Assembly: GCF_014332695.1 (NCBI RefSeq)
Contig: NZ_MBUA01000029.1
Location: 62,001-126,000, forward strand
Direction of reading: 5' to 3'
Origin: Flavihumibacter stibioxidans
GTDB lineage: Bacteria > Bacteroidota > Bacteroidia > Chitinophagales > Chitinophagaceae
DNA length: 64,000 bases
The position numbers were made by a program, and so were the translations under genes. How positions within the stretch are numbered: the first letter of the stretch is position 1; each line of letters starts with the position of its first letter. Below the pieces are notes generated by a model. The model saw only the letters and a list, made by a program, of their open reading frames with translations, did not search any database and had not been told where the DNA came from. This document shows, one piece after another, positions 24,356 to 31,978 of this stretch.

Positions 24356-27300
24356 CTATTTTATCGGATTGTACTCCTTAAAAAGTTTCAGCGGATTTGT
24401 TTCCACCAGTTTGCGGTAGTCCTTCCAGCGGCTGTCGAAGAACTGGTTGATTTTTGTTACTGCTTCGCCGATTTTGAATTCAGCGTCCGCTACCAGTTTC
24501 TCTTCCTGCGTCCCTGGTTTTACCGGCTTTGCACTGATATACATATTAGCCTGCTGCAGGGTAGTCATTGGTGTTGGTGGCTGTTGGGGCCTGCCATATC
24601 CCTGGCGTTCGATGGTTTTACCATTGATGAATTCCCGCAATTTCTTGATATCGTCCTGTACCAGCTTGCCCATCTTGCGAAGGGTGTCAGCATCCTTGCC
24701 TGTAAGGTCCTTTAACTGGGCATCCATCTTCTTGGTAAGCTCCTCAGCCTCTGTAAGACGGTCCATACCTTCCACCAGTTTATCGCTGCTGGTGCGCAAA
24801 CGGTCACGCAGCTGCTTTTGCGCCAGTAAAACGTCGTTCCTGTTACCCAGCCTTGGATCATCGTTCACACTCACCATTGTGCTGTCGCTTACTCCCGCCA
24901 GTGTAAGTACCACTTTGTAAGTGCCGGGCAATACCCTCTCTCCCCCTGGTTCGGGTGCATTCGGACGAAGTTTGGGAGAGCCGGGACGCCTGAAGCCTTT
25001 TTCTTCCATCCCCCAGTAATTGCGGTTATAGCCCGAATCGGCCTTCCACTTAAGGTTGCGGATCAGCACATTATTGACATCGTAGATTCTAACTGTAACA
25101 GAGTCTGCTTTTTTACGGGCCGCTGTATCGAGTTGGAGCGGGTCGACCTGGTAGGTAATTGCTGCACCACGCTGCCTGTTGTCCGCATCCCAGATACCCC
25201 AGGTACTCCATTCATAACCGGGAGCGTTGCGATACTGCGCCTGGTAGGCTTTCGGCGCTTCAAATACAGTCAGCGCCTTTTTAGGTGCCATCCCCTTATT
25301 TGCAGCCAATGCACGCAATGGCCTGATATCATCCAGGATCCAGAGTGAACGGCCGAAAGTGGCGATAGCCAGGTCAGCTTCGCGCTCCTGGATTGTCAGG
25401 TCATAGGTGGATACAGAAGGATAACCATTTTTCCATTGCTGGAAGCTGGCACCATTGTCCAGGCTCACCCAAAGGCCCTGTTCTGTTCCTGCAAACACCA
25501 GGTTTGGCTGAACGGGGTCCTGCAATACACAAAGCGCATAACCAACCAGTTTCTTCTCATCGGCCATACGGCTCCAGGTTTTACCGTAATCGGTGGTACG
25601 GAAGATATAAGGCCTGAAATCTCCGCGACGGTAATCGTTCACTACCACCATGGCCTCGGCTGCGTTGTACCTGGATGCCTGGATCTGCGGAACCCATGCG
25701 CCTGCTGGCATACCCGGGATCTTACCCCGGAAATTTGTCCAGGTTTTACCGCCATCCCGGGTGAGCTGCACGTTGCCATCGTCGGTTCCCACCCAGATCA
25801 CTCCCTTTTCTTTGGCAGAAGGCGCAATGGTCAGGATGGTACAGTAGTTCTCGGCGCCGGTGATATCCAGACTGAGTCCTCCGTTTTTATTCTGGTCAAT
25901 TTTTACGGAATCATTGGTGCTCAGGTCGCCTGAAATGGCTTCCCAACTGATACCCTTATTGGTGCTCTTATGCAGGTACTGGCTGCCAAAATAGATTGTG
26001 TTATTATCGAAAGGATCCTGTGCTATGGCTGCATTCCAGTTGAAACGCAACTGCGTTTGCAGGTTAGGGTTAGCAGGCTTTACAAACCAGCGCTCGCCGG
26101 TTTTTACATTGTAACGGCCCACATTCCCCTGCTGGCTCATGGCATATACCCAGTTGGCATCATCGGGGTCAGGCATTACGTCAAAACCATCACCACCCCA
26201 AAGACTTTCCCAATAATAATTCTTGATGCCGCCATTCATCCAGGTATAGGCCGGACCGCGCCAGGAGCCATTGTCCTGCATGCCGCCCATTACATTATAG
26301 GGCATCTCATTATCTGCGTTGATATGGTAGAACTGCCCTACCGGCAATTTCTCATCAAAGACCCAGGTCTTGCCCAGGTCGCGGGTGATTCCAATGCCCC
26401 CATCATTTCCGTCAATAATAAATTTGTTGTTGCGGGGATGGATCCAGAACGCATGGTGATCGGGGTGGATGCCATTGTAAGGGATTACCACTTTAAAGTC
26501 CTTTCCACCGTCCTCGCTGACAGCAATCATCTGGTAAATGAGCCAAACGCGGTTTTCGTTCAGGGGATCCACCGCAATTTCCTGAAAATAGAAGGGGCGG
26601 TTGGTAACCCAGGTCGGGTTGCTGTTTACAAGGGTCCAGTTGTAGCCGCCATCCACGCTTTTGTAGAGACCATTTTTGGTTGCTTCCACCAGGGCATAAA
26701 CCACATTGGGGTTGCTGCGCGAAATCGTCAGGCCTATCCGGCCGTAATCACCTTCAGGCAGGCCATTTTCCTTACCCAGCTTTTTCCAGGCCTTACCACC
26801 ATCGATGGTCATATAAAGGCCGCTGCCCTTTCCCCCGCTCTGGAAGCTCCAGGGAGTGCGGTAATGCTGCCACATGGCGGCAAAGAGTTTGTTCGGGTTC
26901 GATGGGTCCATAATCATATCACCCACTCCGGAACTGTCGTTGGTGTAAAGGATCTTGCTCCAACTCTGTCCGCCATCGGTGGTTTTGAACACGCCGCGGT
27001 CGGGGTGAAACGCATAAGGATTGCCGATAGCCCCCGCATAAACGGTGTTAGGGTTCACCGGATCTATGATCACCCGGTGAATATTGCGGGTCTTTTCGAG
27101 CCCCATCTTCTGCCAGGTCTTGCCGGCATCAATGGTTTTATAGATGCCCTCCCCGATATTGATGGAGTTGCGGGGGTTGCCCTCACCGGTTCCCGCCCAA
27201 ACGATATTGGGATTACTTTGCTGGATGGCAATGGACCCAATATTCAGGATGGGCTGGTCATCGAAGACCGACTTCCATTCGTGTCCGCCATTTTCGGTTT

Positions 27301-27514
27301 TCCAGACCCCGCCGGAAGCGGCGCCGATGTAAATGATATCGGGATTGTCAACCACCGCATCAATGGTGGTGATACGGCCGCTCATACCGGCCGGGCCGAT
27401 ATTTCGCGGTTTCCAGTTCTTGAACTGGTCGAGCTTAACCTGTTGCGCCTGGGCAACAATGGAAGATCCCGCCAGCAGCAATCCCGCCAGCAGTGTTTTT
27501 CTCATGAGTGTCAT
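24356..27514 (-). CDS. Large secreted BNR/VPS10-type beta-propeller protein
   Basis: This 1052-residue precursor has a signal peptide (LLAGLLLAGSSIVAQAQQ). The first 700 residues carry many Asp-box/BNR units, for example 'SGGVWKTENGGHEWKSV', 'GEGIYKTIDAGKTWQKM', 'DRGVFKTTDGGQSWSKI', 'GSGLYMTIDGGKAWKKL', 'KNGLYKSVDGGYNWTLV' and 'DGNVQLTRDGGKTWTNF'. These build one or two sialidase-like propellers as in sortilin/VPS10 proteins. The C-terminal 300 residues hold a beta domain and a helical region with 'LRDRLRTSSDKLVEGMDRL'. Catalytic sialidase residues are not evident, so a binding or sensing role is likelier. It is one of the commonest large exported families in Bacteroidota. Confidence 0.85.
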   Translation of the reverse strand: MTLMRKTLLAGLLLAGSSIVAQAQQVKLDQFKNWKPRNIGPAGMSGRITTIDAVVDNPDIIYIGAASGGVWKTENGGHEWKSVFDDQPILNIGSIAIQQSNPNIVWAGTGEGNPRNSINIGEGIYKTIDAGKTWQKMGLEKTRNIHRVIIDPVNPNTVYAGAIGNPYAFHPDRGVFKTTDGGQSWSKILYTNDSSGVGDMIMDPSNPNKLFAAMWQHYRTPWSFQSGGKGSGLYMTIDGGKAWKKLGKENGLPEGDYGRIGLTISRSNPNVVYALVEATKNGLYKSVDGGYNWTLVNSNPTWVTNRPFYFQEIAVDPLNENRVWLIYQMIAVSEDGGKDFKVVIPYNGIHPDHHAFWIHPRNNKFIIDGNDGGIGITRDLGKTWVFDEKLPVGQFYHINADNEMPYNVMGGMQDNGSWRGPAYTWMNGGIKNYYWESLWGGDGFDVMPDPDDANWVYAMSQQGNVGRYNVKTGERWFVKPANPNLQTQLRFNWNAAIAQDPFDNNTIYFGSQYLHKSTNKGISWEAISGDLSTNDSVKIDQNKNGGLSLDITGAENYCTILTIAPSAKEKGVIWVGTDDGNVQLTRDGGKTWTNFRGKIPGMPAGAWVPQIQASRYNAAEAMVVVNDYRRGDFRPYIFRTTDYGKTWSRMADEKKLVGYALCVLQDPVQPNLVFAGTEQGLWVSLDNGASFQQWKNGYPSVSTYDLTIQEREADLAIATFGRSLWILDDIRPLRALAANKGMAPKKALTVFEAPKAYQAQYRNAPGYEWSTWGIWDADNRQRGAAITYQVDPLQLDTAARKKADSVTVRIYDVNNVLIRNLKWKADSGYNRNYWGMEEKGFRRPGSPKLRPNAPEPGGERVLPGTYKVVLTLAGVSDSTMVSVNDDPRLGNRNDVLLAQKQLRDRLRTSSDKLVEGMDRLTEAEELTKKMDAQLKDLTGKDADTLRKMGKLVQDDIKKLREFINGKTIERQGYGRPQQPPTPMTTLQQANMYISAKPVKPGTQEEKLVADAEFKIGEAVTKINQFFDSRWKDYRKLVETNPLKLFKEYNPIK

Positions 27515-27614
27515 GTAAGGAATTTTGTATCCTGAAAATTAAATGATAATCATATTATAACCGATGGCAATTTTGATGAATGGCTTATCTTAGTGTTCAA
27601 ACAATAAAAAAACC

Positions 27615-28208
27615 ATGAGTATGAAAAGATGGAAACTACTGCTTGCTACAACCGCATTATTTGTGGGAATGACTGCCTCTGCACAAACCAAATGGAAACT
27701 GGACAAGTCGCATTCCAGTGTGCGGTTCTCCGTTACTCACATGGTTGTTTCCGAGGCAGAGGGTACTTTTAAAATGTGGGATGGAACAGTGGAGCACTCC
27801 AAACCTGATTTCAGTGATGCCAAAATTTCTTTTACCGTAGACGTAAACTCTATCAATACTGATAACGAGCGGCGCGATGGTCACCTGAAAAGTGACGACT
27901 TCTTCAATGCGGAAAAATTCCCGACCATGAAGTTTGAAAGCACTTCCATGCAATCTGTTGGGGGAAACAAATACAAGCTGAATGGTAACCTGACCATCCG
28001 CGACATTACAAAGCCGGTGAGCTTTGACGTTACCTATGGCGGCATCCTGGCCGGATCAAGGGGTCGCAAGGCAGGTTTCAAGGCAACCACAACGATCAAC
28101 CGTTTTGATTACAACCTGAAATGGGACCGCGCTACTGAAACCGGTGGTCTGGTTGTGGGTAAGGATGTGGAAGTAACCGTGAAGGTTGAATTGGATGAAG
28201 TGAAATAA
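27615..28208 (+). CDS. YceI-family periplasmic lipid-binding protein
   Basis: This 197-residue precursor has a signal peptide (LLLATTALFVGMTASAQ). The mature part has the YceI pattern: 'WKLDKSHSSVRFSVTHMVVSEAEGTF' at the start, 'FTVDVNSINTDNERRDGHLKSDDFFNAEKFP' and 'GNLTIRDITKPVSFDV'. The fold is an extended lipocalin that binds isoprenoid or fatty-acid-like ligands in the periplasm. Either the ATG at 27615 or the one at 27621 could be used. A strong terminator follows 22 bases after the stop. Confidence 0.92.
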   Translation: MSMKRWKLLLATTALFVGMTASAQTKWKLDKSHSSVRFSVTHMVVSEAEGTFKMWDGTVEHSKPDFSDAKISFTVDVNSINTDNERRDGHLKSDDFFNAEKFPTMKFESTSMQSVGGNKYKLNGNLTIRDITKPVSFDVTYGGILAGSRGRKAGFKATTTINRFDYNLKWDRATETGGLVVGKDVEVTVKVELDEVK

Positions 28209-28230
28209 ACGTCAGACGTTTAACCATATA

Positions 28231-28262
28231 AAAAGCCCCCGGTTGAACGGGGGCTTTTTTTG
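28231..28262 (+). terminator. Intrinsic terminator after the YceI gene
   Basis: AAAAGCCCCCGG-TTGA-A-CGGGGGCTTTTTTT forms an 11-bp stem followed by a T-run. A fragment of the family B arm (AAACGTCAGACGTTT, 28207-28221) lies just upstream. Confidence 0.95.
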
Positions 28263-28453
28263 TAGTTTAGATTTTCCAGATCTAGTAATGTCCAAATTAA
28301 CAACCGAGACAAATAATATTAAAAGAGGTTTAGGGGTCAAATTCTTTGTTCCTTCGTTGCTGAATCAAAGATGCAAACTCTTTTTGCCTGCAAAGAATTT
28401 GTTCGCCCAATGAAACATTTCTGTCGGTGAATGGACTCTTTCCGGCAACCAGG

Positions 28454-29038
28454 CTACTTTTCCTTCTTTTTGTCGAAGTCCAGGACCACCCCGTTGATAC
28501 AATAGCGCAGGCCTGTCGGCGGTGGACCATCTTCGAATACGTGGCCCAGGTGGGATTTGCACCGGCCGCACATCACTTCGGTTCTCTTCATACCATGGGT
28601 ATTGTCCGGCGAATAAATAATGCTGCCTTTTGAAATTGGTTCATAAAAGCTGGGCCAGCCGCAACCGCTGTCGAATTTGGTGTCGCTTTTGAAAAGGGGA
28701 TTGCCACAGGCAGCACAATAATAGGTTCCGATCTCCTTAAAATCTTCGAACCTGCTGGTCCAGGGCCTTTCGGTCCCTTTTTGCCTGGCAATATAATATA
28801 CTTCCTGTGGCAGTATCTTCTTCCATTCCTCTTCGCTCAGGTTTACCTTTTCACTGGAACTGCGCGAGTAGACAGGGTTTTGTTTGGAGCTATCCATATT
28901 ATTTGTTGTATTGGTGGTGTTGGATGATGTTTTTGGCACCCCCTGCTGTTCCTTCTTTGGACCGGGTTGTGAAAAACTGCATTGCTGGAAAAATACCAGG
29001 CAGCTGATTAATACTAATTGGACTTTCATGGTTCGCAT
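28454..29038 (-). CDS. msrB: Peptide-methionine (R)-S-oxide reductase, exported
   Basis: The 194-residue protein reduces the R form of methionine sulfoxide in oxidised proteins. After a hydrophobic signal region (VQLVLISCLVFFQQC) and a Ser/Thr/Asn linker, the MsrB domain (about residues 65-190) has two zinc-binding pairs, CAAC and CGRC, the conserved 'FDSGCGWPSFYEPI' and 'SHLGHVFEDGPPPTGLRYC' with catalytic C180. The signal region indicates work in the periplasm, possibly as a lipoprotein, repairing envelope proteins. The start could be M1 or M4. It is transcribed on its own. Confidence 0.93.
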   Translation of the reverse strand: MRTMKVQLVLISCLVFFQQCSFSQPGPKKEQQGVPKTSSNTTNTTNNMDSSKQNPVYSRSSSEKVNLSEEEWKKILPQEVYYIARQKGTERPWTSRFEDFKEIGTYYCAACGNPLFKSDTKFDSGCGWPSFYEPISKGSIIYSPDNTHGMKRTEVMCGRCKSHLGHVFEDGPPPTGLRYCINGVVLDFDKKKEK

Positions 29039-29176
29039 AATATTATAACAAACCTACGCCAGACTGGTTTAGCCGGATGGCAGAACTGGTAATATTAACA
29101 GCCCTCAGCAGACTGTTTATTGAATAATATTCAAACATCCTGCCCAAATTATCGAGTATTTTTAAGCCACAAGCCT

Positions 29177-29184
29177 TAAATTTG
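29177..29184 (+). promoter_or_regulatory. -7 promoter box of adk
   Basis: TAAATTTG matches TAnnTTTG, 25 bases upstream of the adk ATG. Confidence 0.5.
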
Positions 29185-29209
29185 AACCTCATTAGGATTT
29201 TAAGCAAAC

Positions 29210-29785
29210 ATGTTCAATTTAATTCTATTCGGCCCTCCCGGAAGTGGCAAGGGCACCCAATCTGAAAGACTGATAGCCCGTTATGGTCTAAAACACCTGT
29301 CAACGGGGGATTTGTTAAGAAGTGAGATTGCCAACCAGACCAAACTTGGACTGGAAGCAAAGTCACTGATGGACAGGGGCGAACTGGTTCCTGATGAAGT
29401 CGTGATTGGAATGATCCGCTCTTCGCTGGATGCCAATCCGGATGCAAACGGGTTCCTGTTCGATGGTTTTCCGCGTACCAAGGCCCAGAGTGAGGCACTC
29501 GATGCCCTGCTTGCCCAACGCGATGAGTCCATCAATGTTGTCCTGGCACTGGAAGTAACCGAGGAGGAGTTGGTGAAAAGGCTGCTGAACCGGGGTTTGA
29601 CCAGCGGTCGCAGTGATGATGTGAATGAAGAAATCATCAAGGCGAGGATTGCAGAATACCACAAAAAGACCTCTGCAGTTGCCGACCATTACAGGTTATT
29701 CGACAAGGTCGTTTCCATAAAAGGTGAAGGCACCGTGGATAACATCTTTGATTCGCTTTGTTCGGAGATTGAAAAAAGGAAATAA
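29210..29785 (+). CDS. adk: Adenylate kinase (short-lid form)
   Basis: The 191-residue enzyme interconverts ATP plus AMP with two ADP. The P-loop is GPPGSGKGT at residues 8-16. The AMP-binding segment is 'HLSTGDLLRSEI', 'FDGFPRTKAQSEAL' follows, and the lid is short (NRGLTSGRSDDVNEEIIKAR) without the four-cysteine zinc site of some bacterial enzymes. Length and order match the short bacterial type. It is preceded by a good -7 box and followed by two family B hairpins. Confidence 0.96.
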   Translation: MFNLILFGPPGSGKGTQSERLIARYGLKHLSTGDLLRSEIANQTKLGLEAKSLMDRGELVPDEVVIGMIRSSLDANPDANGFLFDGFPRTKAQSEALDALLAQRDESINVVLALEVTEEELVKRLLNRGLTSGRSDDVNEEIIKARIAEYHKKTSAVADHYRLFDKVVSIKGEGTVDNIFDSLCSEIEKRK

Positions 29786-29804
29786 GGAGTCGATATTTGG
29801 GCAG

Positions 29805-29924
29805 TGTTGTCTGACGTTTGCGTCCGCTGAATTCAGTAATCCTAAACGTCAGACAACATCCGTTGTGGAAGTTGTCTGACGTTTAGGGTCAATGGATCCG
29901 GAGGCCTCAAACGTCAGACAACTT
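29805..29924. repeat. Family B hairpins, copies 2 and 3
   Basis: Copy 2 pairs TGTTGTCTGACGTTT (29805-29819) with its exact complement at 29844-29858. Copy 3 pairs AAGTTGTCTGACGTTT (29869-29884) with its exact complement at 29909-29924. Loops are 24 nt each and differ: copy 2 has GCGTCC..GAATTC..ATCCT, while copy 3 has a GGTCAATGGATCCGGAGGCCT type. They fill the gap between adk and the next gene. Confidence 0.9.
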
Positions 29925-29941
29925 TCACCACAATTATTCAT

Positions 29942-30415
29942 ATGAATAATATCAAACTCAACTTTTTGCTGGAGGAATTTCCTTCCTTACTCCAAAACCT
30001 GCCTGCTAATGCAAAGGGCGAATGGGGTTCTATGAATGGCCAGCAAATGGTTGAGCATTTTATCGATGCCATCCTGCTAGCAGCAGGTAAGATTCCTGCG
30101 CCATTATTAACACCTGCAGAAAGCCTACCGAAAATGCGCGATTTCCTGTTTAGCGATGCGCCATTTCAGGAGAATATCAAGAACCCCCTGGTGAGTGAGA
30201 CGCCGCCTGCAACCCGTTTACCGGATATGAACACCGCTGTCAGCGAATTGCAGCGCGCATTAAATACTTTTACAGAAGTTTTTAAAGAAGACCCTTCCAA
30301 AGAAATTATCAATCCTTTTTTTGGCCCGCTGGACTATACCGGTCAGGTACAATTGCTGCACAAACACGCCATTCACCACCTGAAACAATTCCGTTTGTCG
30401 AAAAAATCTGCCTAA
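29942..30415 (+). CDS. DinB-like / DUF1569 protein
   Basis: The 157-residue protein is helical and fits the DinB/DUF1569 four-helix bundle. Histidines that could form the metal site are in 'MNGQQMVEHFIDAILLA' and 'LLHKHAIHHLKQF', and the mid-region 'ATRLPDMNTAVSELQRALNTF' forms the long third helix. 'FGPLDYTGQVQLLHKHAIHHLKQF' is the usual C-terminal end of the family. DinB-fold proteins are often thiol transferases or hydrolases of unknown substrate. Cytoplasmic, with no signal peptide. Confidence 0.75.
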   Translation: MNNIKLNFLLEEFPSLLQNLPANAKGEWGSMNGQQMVEHFIDAILLAAGKIPAPLLTPAESLPKMRDFLFSDAPFQENIKNPLVSETPPATRLPDMNTAVSELQRALNTFTEVFKEDPSKEIINPFFGPLDYTGQVQLLHKHAIHHLKQFRLSKKSA

Positions 30416-30526
30416 CTCTTTTATAACTCAGGATTCTTTCTAGTTTTACGTCAGAATCCACCCTTTCTTCGAAGAGCCGCACTGAATACAGTATCCCATT
30501 TATTTAATTTTTTAAAAATCTGTACA

Positions 30527-31165
30527 ATGAGATCAATTCTAATGCGGATCAGCATCTTTGCTGCTTTTGTAGTTATTTTCGGTGCCTGTCAAAAACAAGA
30601 CAACACCAACCTTACCACCACCAGTGTTGACCCAAACAAACAATTCCTGACCATTCCGGAAGAAGTGATTAACGGGATTATCCCTCCCCACCCTTCCTGT
30701 ACCAGCCCTTACCTGGTTGAACTGGAAATCAAAGGCGTTGGTGATGGCAACTATGCCTGGATCTGGAAAGTGACCAACAAAAATCCGGGCAACGGCAAGA
30801 ATGGTACCGCACAGGACCTGAGCCATTGGGGCATCCAACTCGAAGCCTGCGTAAGAAGTGCTGAGCGTAATGCCACAATGGACCACATTGTAGGTGCTGC
30901 TTATAGTTTTGACGGTGAAAACTGGACAAGCTTTACACCTTCTTACAAACCGGACCCCAGCATTAAAAACACCTGCGGTTTTGAAACACCCAACATCCTG
31001 AAATTTGATGTGGGAACCAATGGGAACAAGCCCACTTACTACAAACTGATTGTAAACAAGTGGTTTTCCGTTAACCGCTTCGCTAAAGCTTTTTATAAGT
31101 CCGGCAAAAACACTGGCTGCGGTGAGATCTGCATTCCATCATTCTGTTGTCTTTGCGAACACTAA
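30527..31165 (+). CDS. Hypothetical lipoprotein, cysteine-rich C-terminus
   Basis: Not recognised. The 212-residue precursor has a lipoprotein signal (ISIFAAFVVIFGAC, lipidated cysteine about residue 21). The mature part is beta-rich ('YLVELEIKGVGDGNYAWIWKVTN', 'LSHWGIQLEACV', 'AAYSFDGENWTSF') and ends with an unusual Cys-rich tail (TGCGEICIPSFCCLCEH). That tail could form disulfides or bind metal. It lies alone between two groups of family B hairpins. A surface or periplasmic role is all the sequence supports. Confidence 0.6.
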   Translation: MRSILMRISIFAAFVVIFGACQKQDNTNLTTTSVDPNKQFLTIPEEVINGIIPPHPSCTSPYLVELEIKGVGDGNYAWIWKVTNKNPGNGKNGTAQDLSHWGIQLEACVRSAERNATMDHIVGAAYSFDGENWTSFTPSYKPDPSIKNTCGFETPNILKFDVGTNGNKPTYYKLIVNKWFSVNRFAKAFYKSGKNTGCGEICIPSFCCLCEH

Positions 31166-31198
31166 TAGTTTACCAGGCAAAATAGTGTAACAGAAGTA

Positions 31199-31396
31199 TG
31201 TTGTCTGACGTTTGCGTCTGCTGAATTCAGTAATCCTACACATCAGACAATATTCGTCAGAGGAGTTGTCTGACGTTTAGGGTCAATGGATTCGGAGGCC
31301 TCAAACGTCAGACAACTTTCACCACAGATGTTGTCTGACGTTTGAGGTCAACGGATTCGGAGATCTTAAACGTCAGACAACTTTCGTCAGACAACA
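31199..31396. repeat. Family B hairpin array, copies 4 to 6
   Basis: Three hairpins lie in a row with GTTGTCTGACGTTT left arms at about 31200, 31265 and 31330. Copy 4 has a damaged right arm (CACATCAGACAA), whereas copies 5 and 6 pair well (AAACGTCAGACAACTTTC). A further GTCAGACAACA half-arm closes the array. Loops alternate between the GAATTC type and the GGATTCGGAG type seen in the adk group. Confidence 0.88.
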
Positions 31397-31412
31397 TTTG
31401 TTTTTTGCCAGC

Positions 31413-31877
31413 TTATTTCTTCAATACAGAATCCGCAACGCGCAGGCTTTCAAGAATAGCGTTTTTTACCTTATCCACTTTATCCTGCTCGGCTTTGAGA
31501 TAAGCCAGACGCGACTCAATATTATCTTTCGCAGAATCCGGATTAAATTCTTCCATCCAGGTATTCATGCTGTACTCAGCATAATTGAGGTCTTCCTGTA
31601 TATCCATTAACGCTTGCTGGAACCGGGCTTTTGACTCCGAGCCCGACAACTTGTTCAGGCTGTCCAGGGCCTGTTGTGCTTTCTTCTGGGCTTCCCTGAT
31701 TTTGCCCATTTTGGCCATACCCACATCGTGACCATCCATCACCAGTTGAAACAGGCTGTCTTCCGGGGTTTTTGGGGTTTCCGAGAAGCCATCCTTGCGA
31801 TGCTCAGAATGATCAGTAGAACTGTTACAGGCAGCCATCAGAGCAAGTCCGGACGCAAGAATGAATAAACGTTTCAT
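31413..31877 (-). CDS. Helical lipoprotein, function unknown
   Basis: The 154-residue precursor has a lipoprotein signal (RLFILASGLALMAAC, lipidated cysteine at about 17) and a polar linker with several His/Asp/Glu residues. A long helical, coiled-coil-like region follows ('GKIREAQKKAQQALDSLNKL', 'YAEYSMNTWMEEFNPDSA', 'LKAEQDKVDKVKNAILESL'). Similar short helical lipoproteins are common in Bacteroidota, and none that I know has an assigned role. The ATG at 31877 begins directly at the signal; an upstream in-frame ATG at 31922 would add a non-hydrophobic leader. Confidence 0.62.
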   Translation of the reverse strand: MKRLFILASGLALMAACNSSTDHSEHRKDGFSETPKTPEDSLFQLVMDGHDVGMAKMGKIREAQKKAQQALDSLNKLSGSESKARFQQALMDIQEDLNYAEYSMNTWMEEFNPDSAKDNIESRLAYLKAEQDKVDKVKNAILESLRVADSVLKK

Positions 31878-31978
31878 AAAATGGATGTTTTTACTTCTGC
31901 AAATATGCACTGGTTTTATCAATCAGGCACCATAGAAGAAGGTCAATTTCTGCTAATTTGCAGCAATAAACGCTTGCT

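Noticed and set aside
25970-27535. A 521-codon open frame on the plus strand
   Set aside because: It is antisense to the BNR-repeat protein gene, which has a signal peptide and clear repeats. The plus-strand product has no family features.
31199-31396. Regularly spaced repeats that could look like a short CRISPR array
   Set aside because: The repeats are inverted arms of hairpins, the 'spacers' are related loop sequences, and there are no cas genes.
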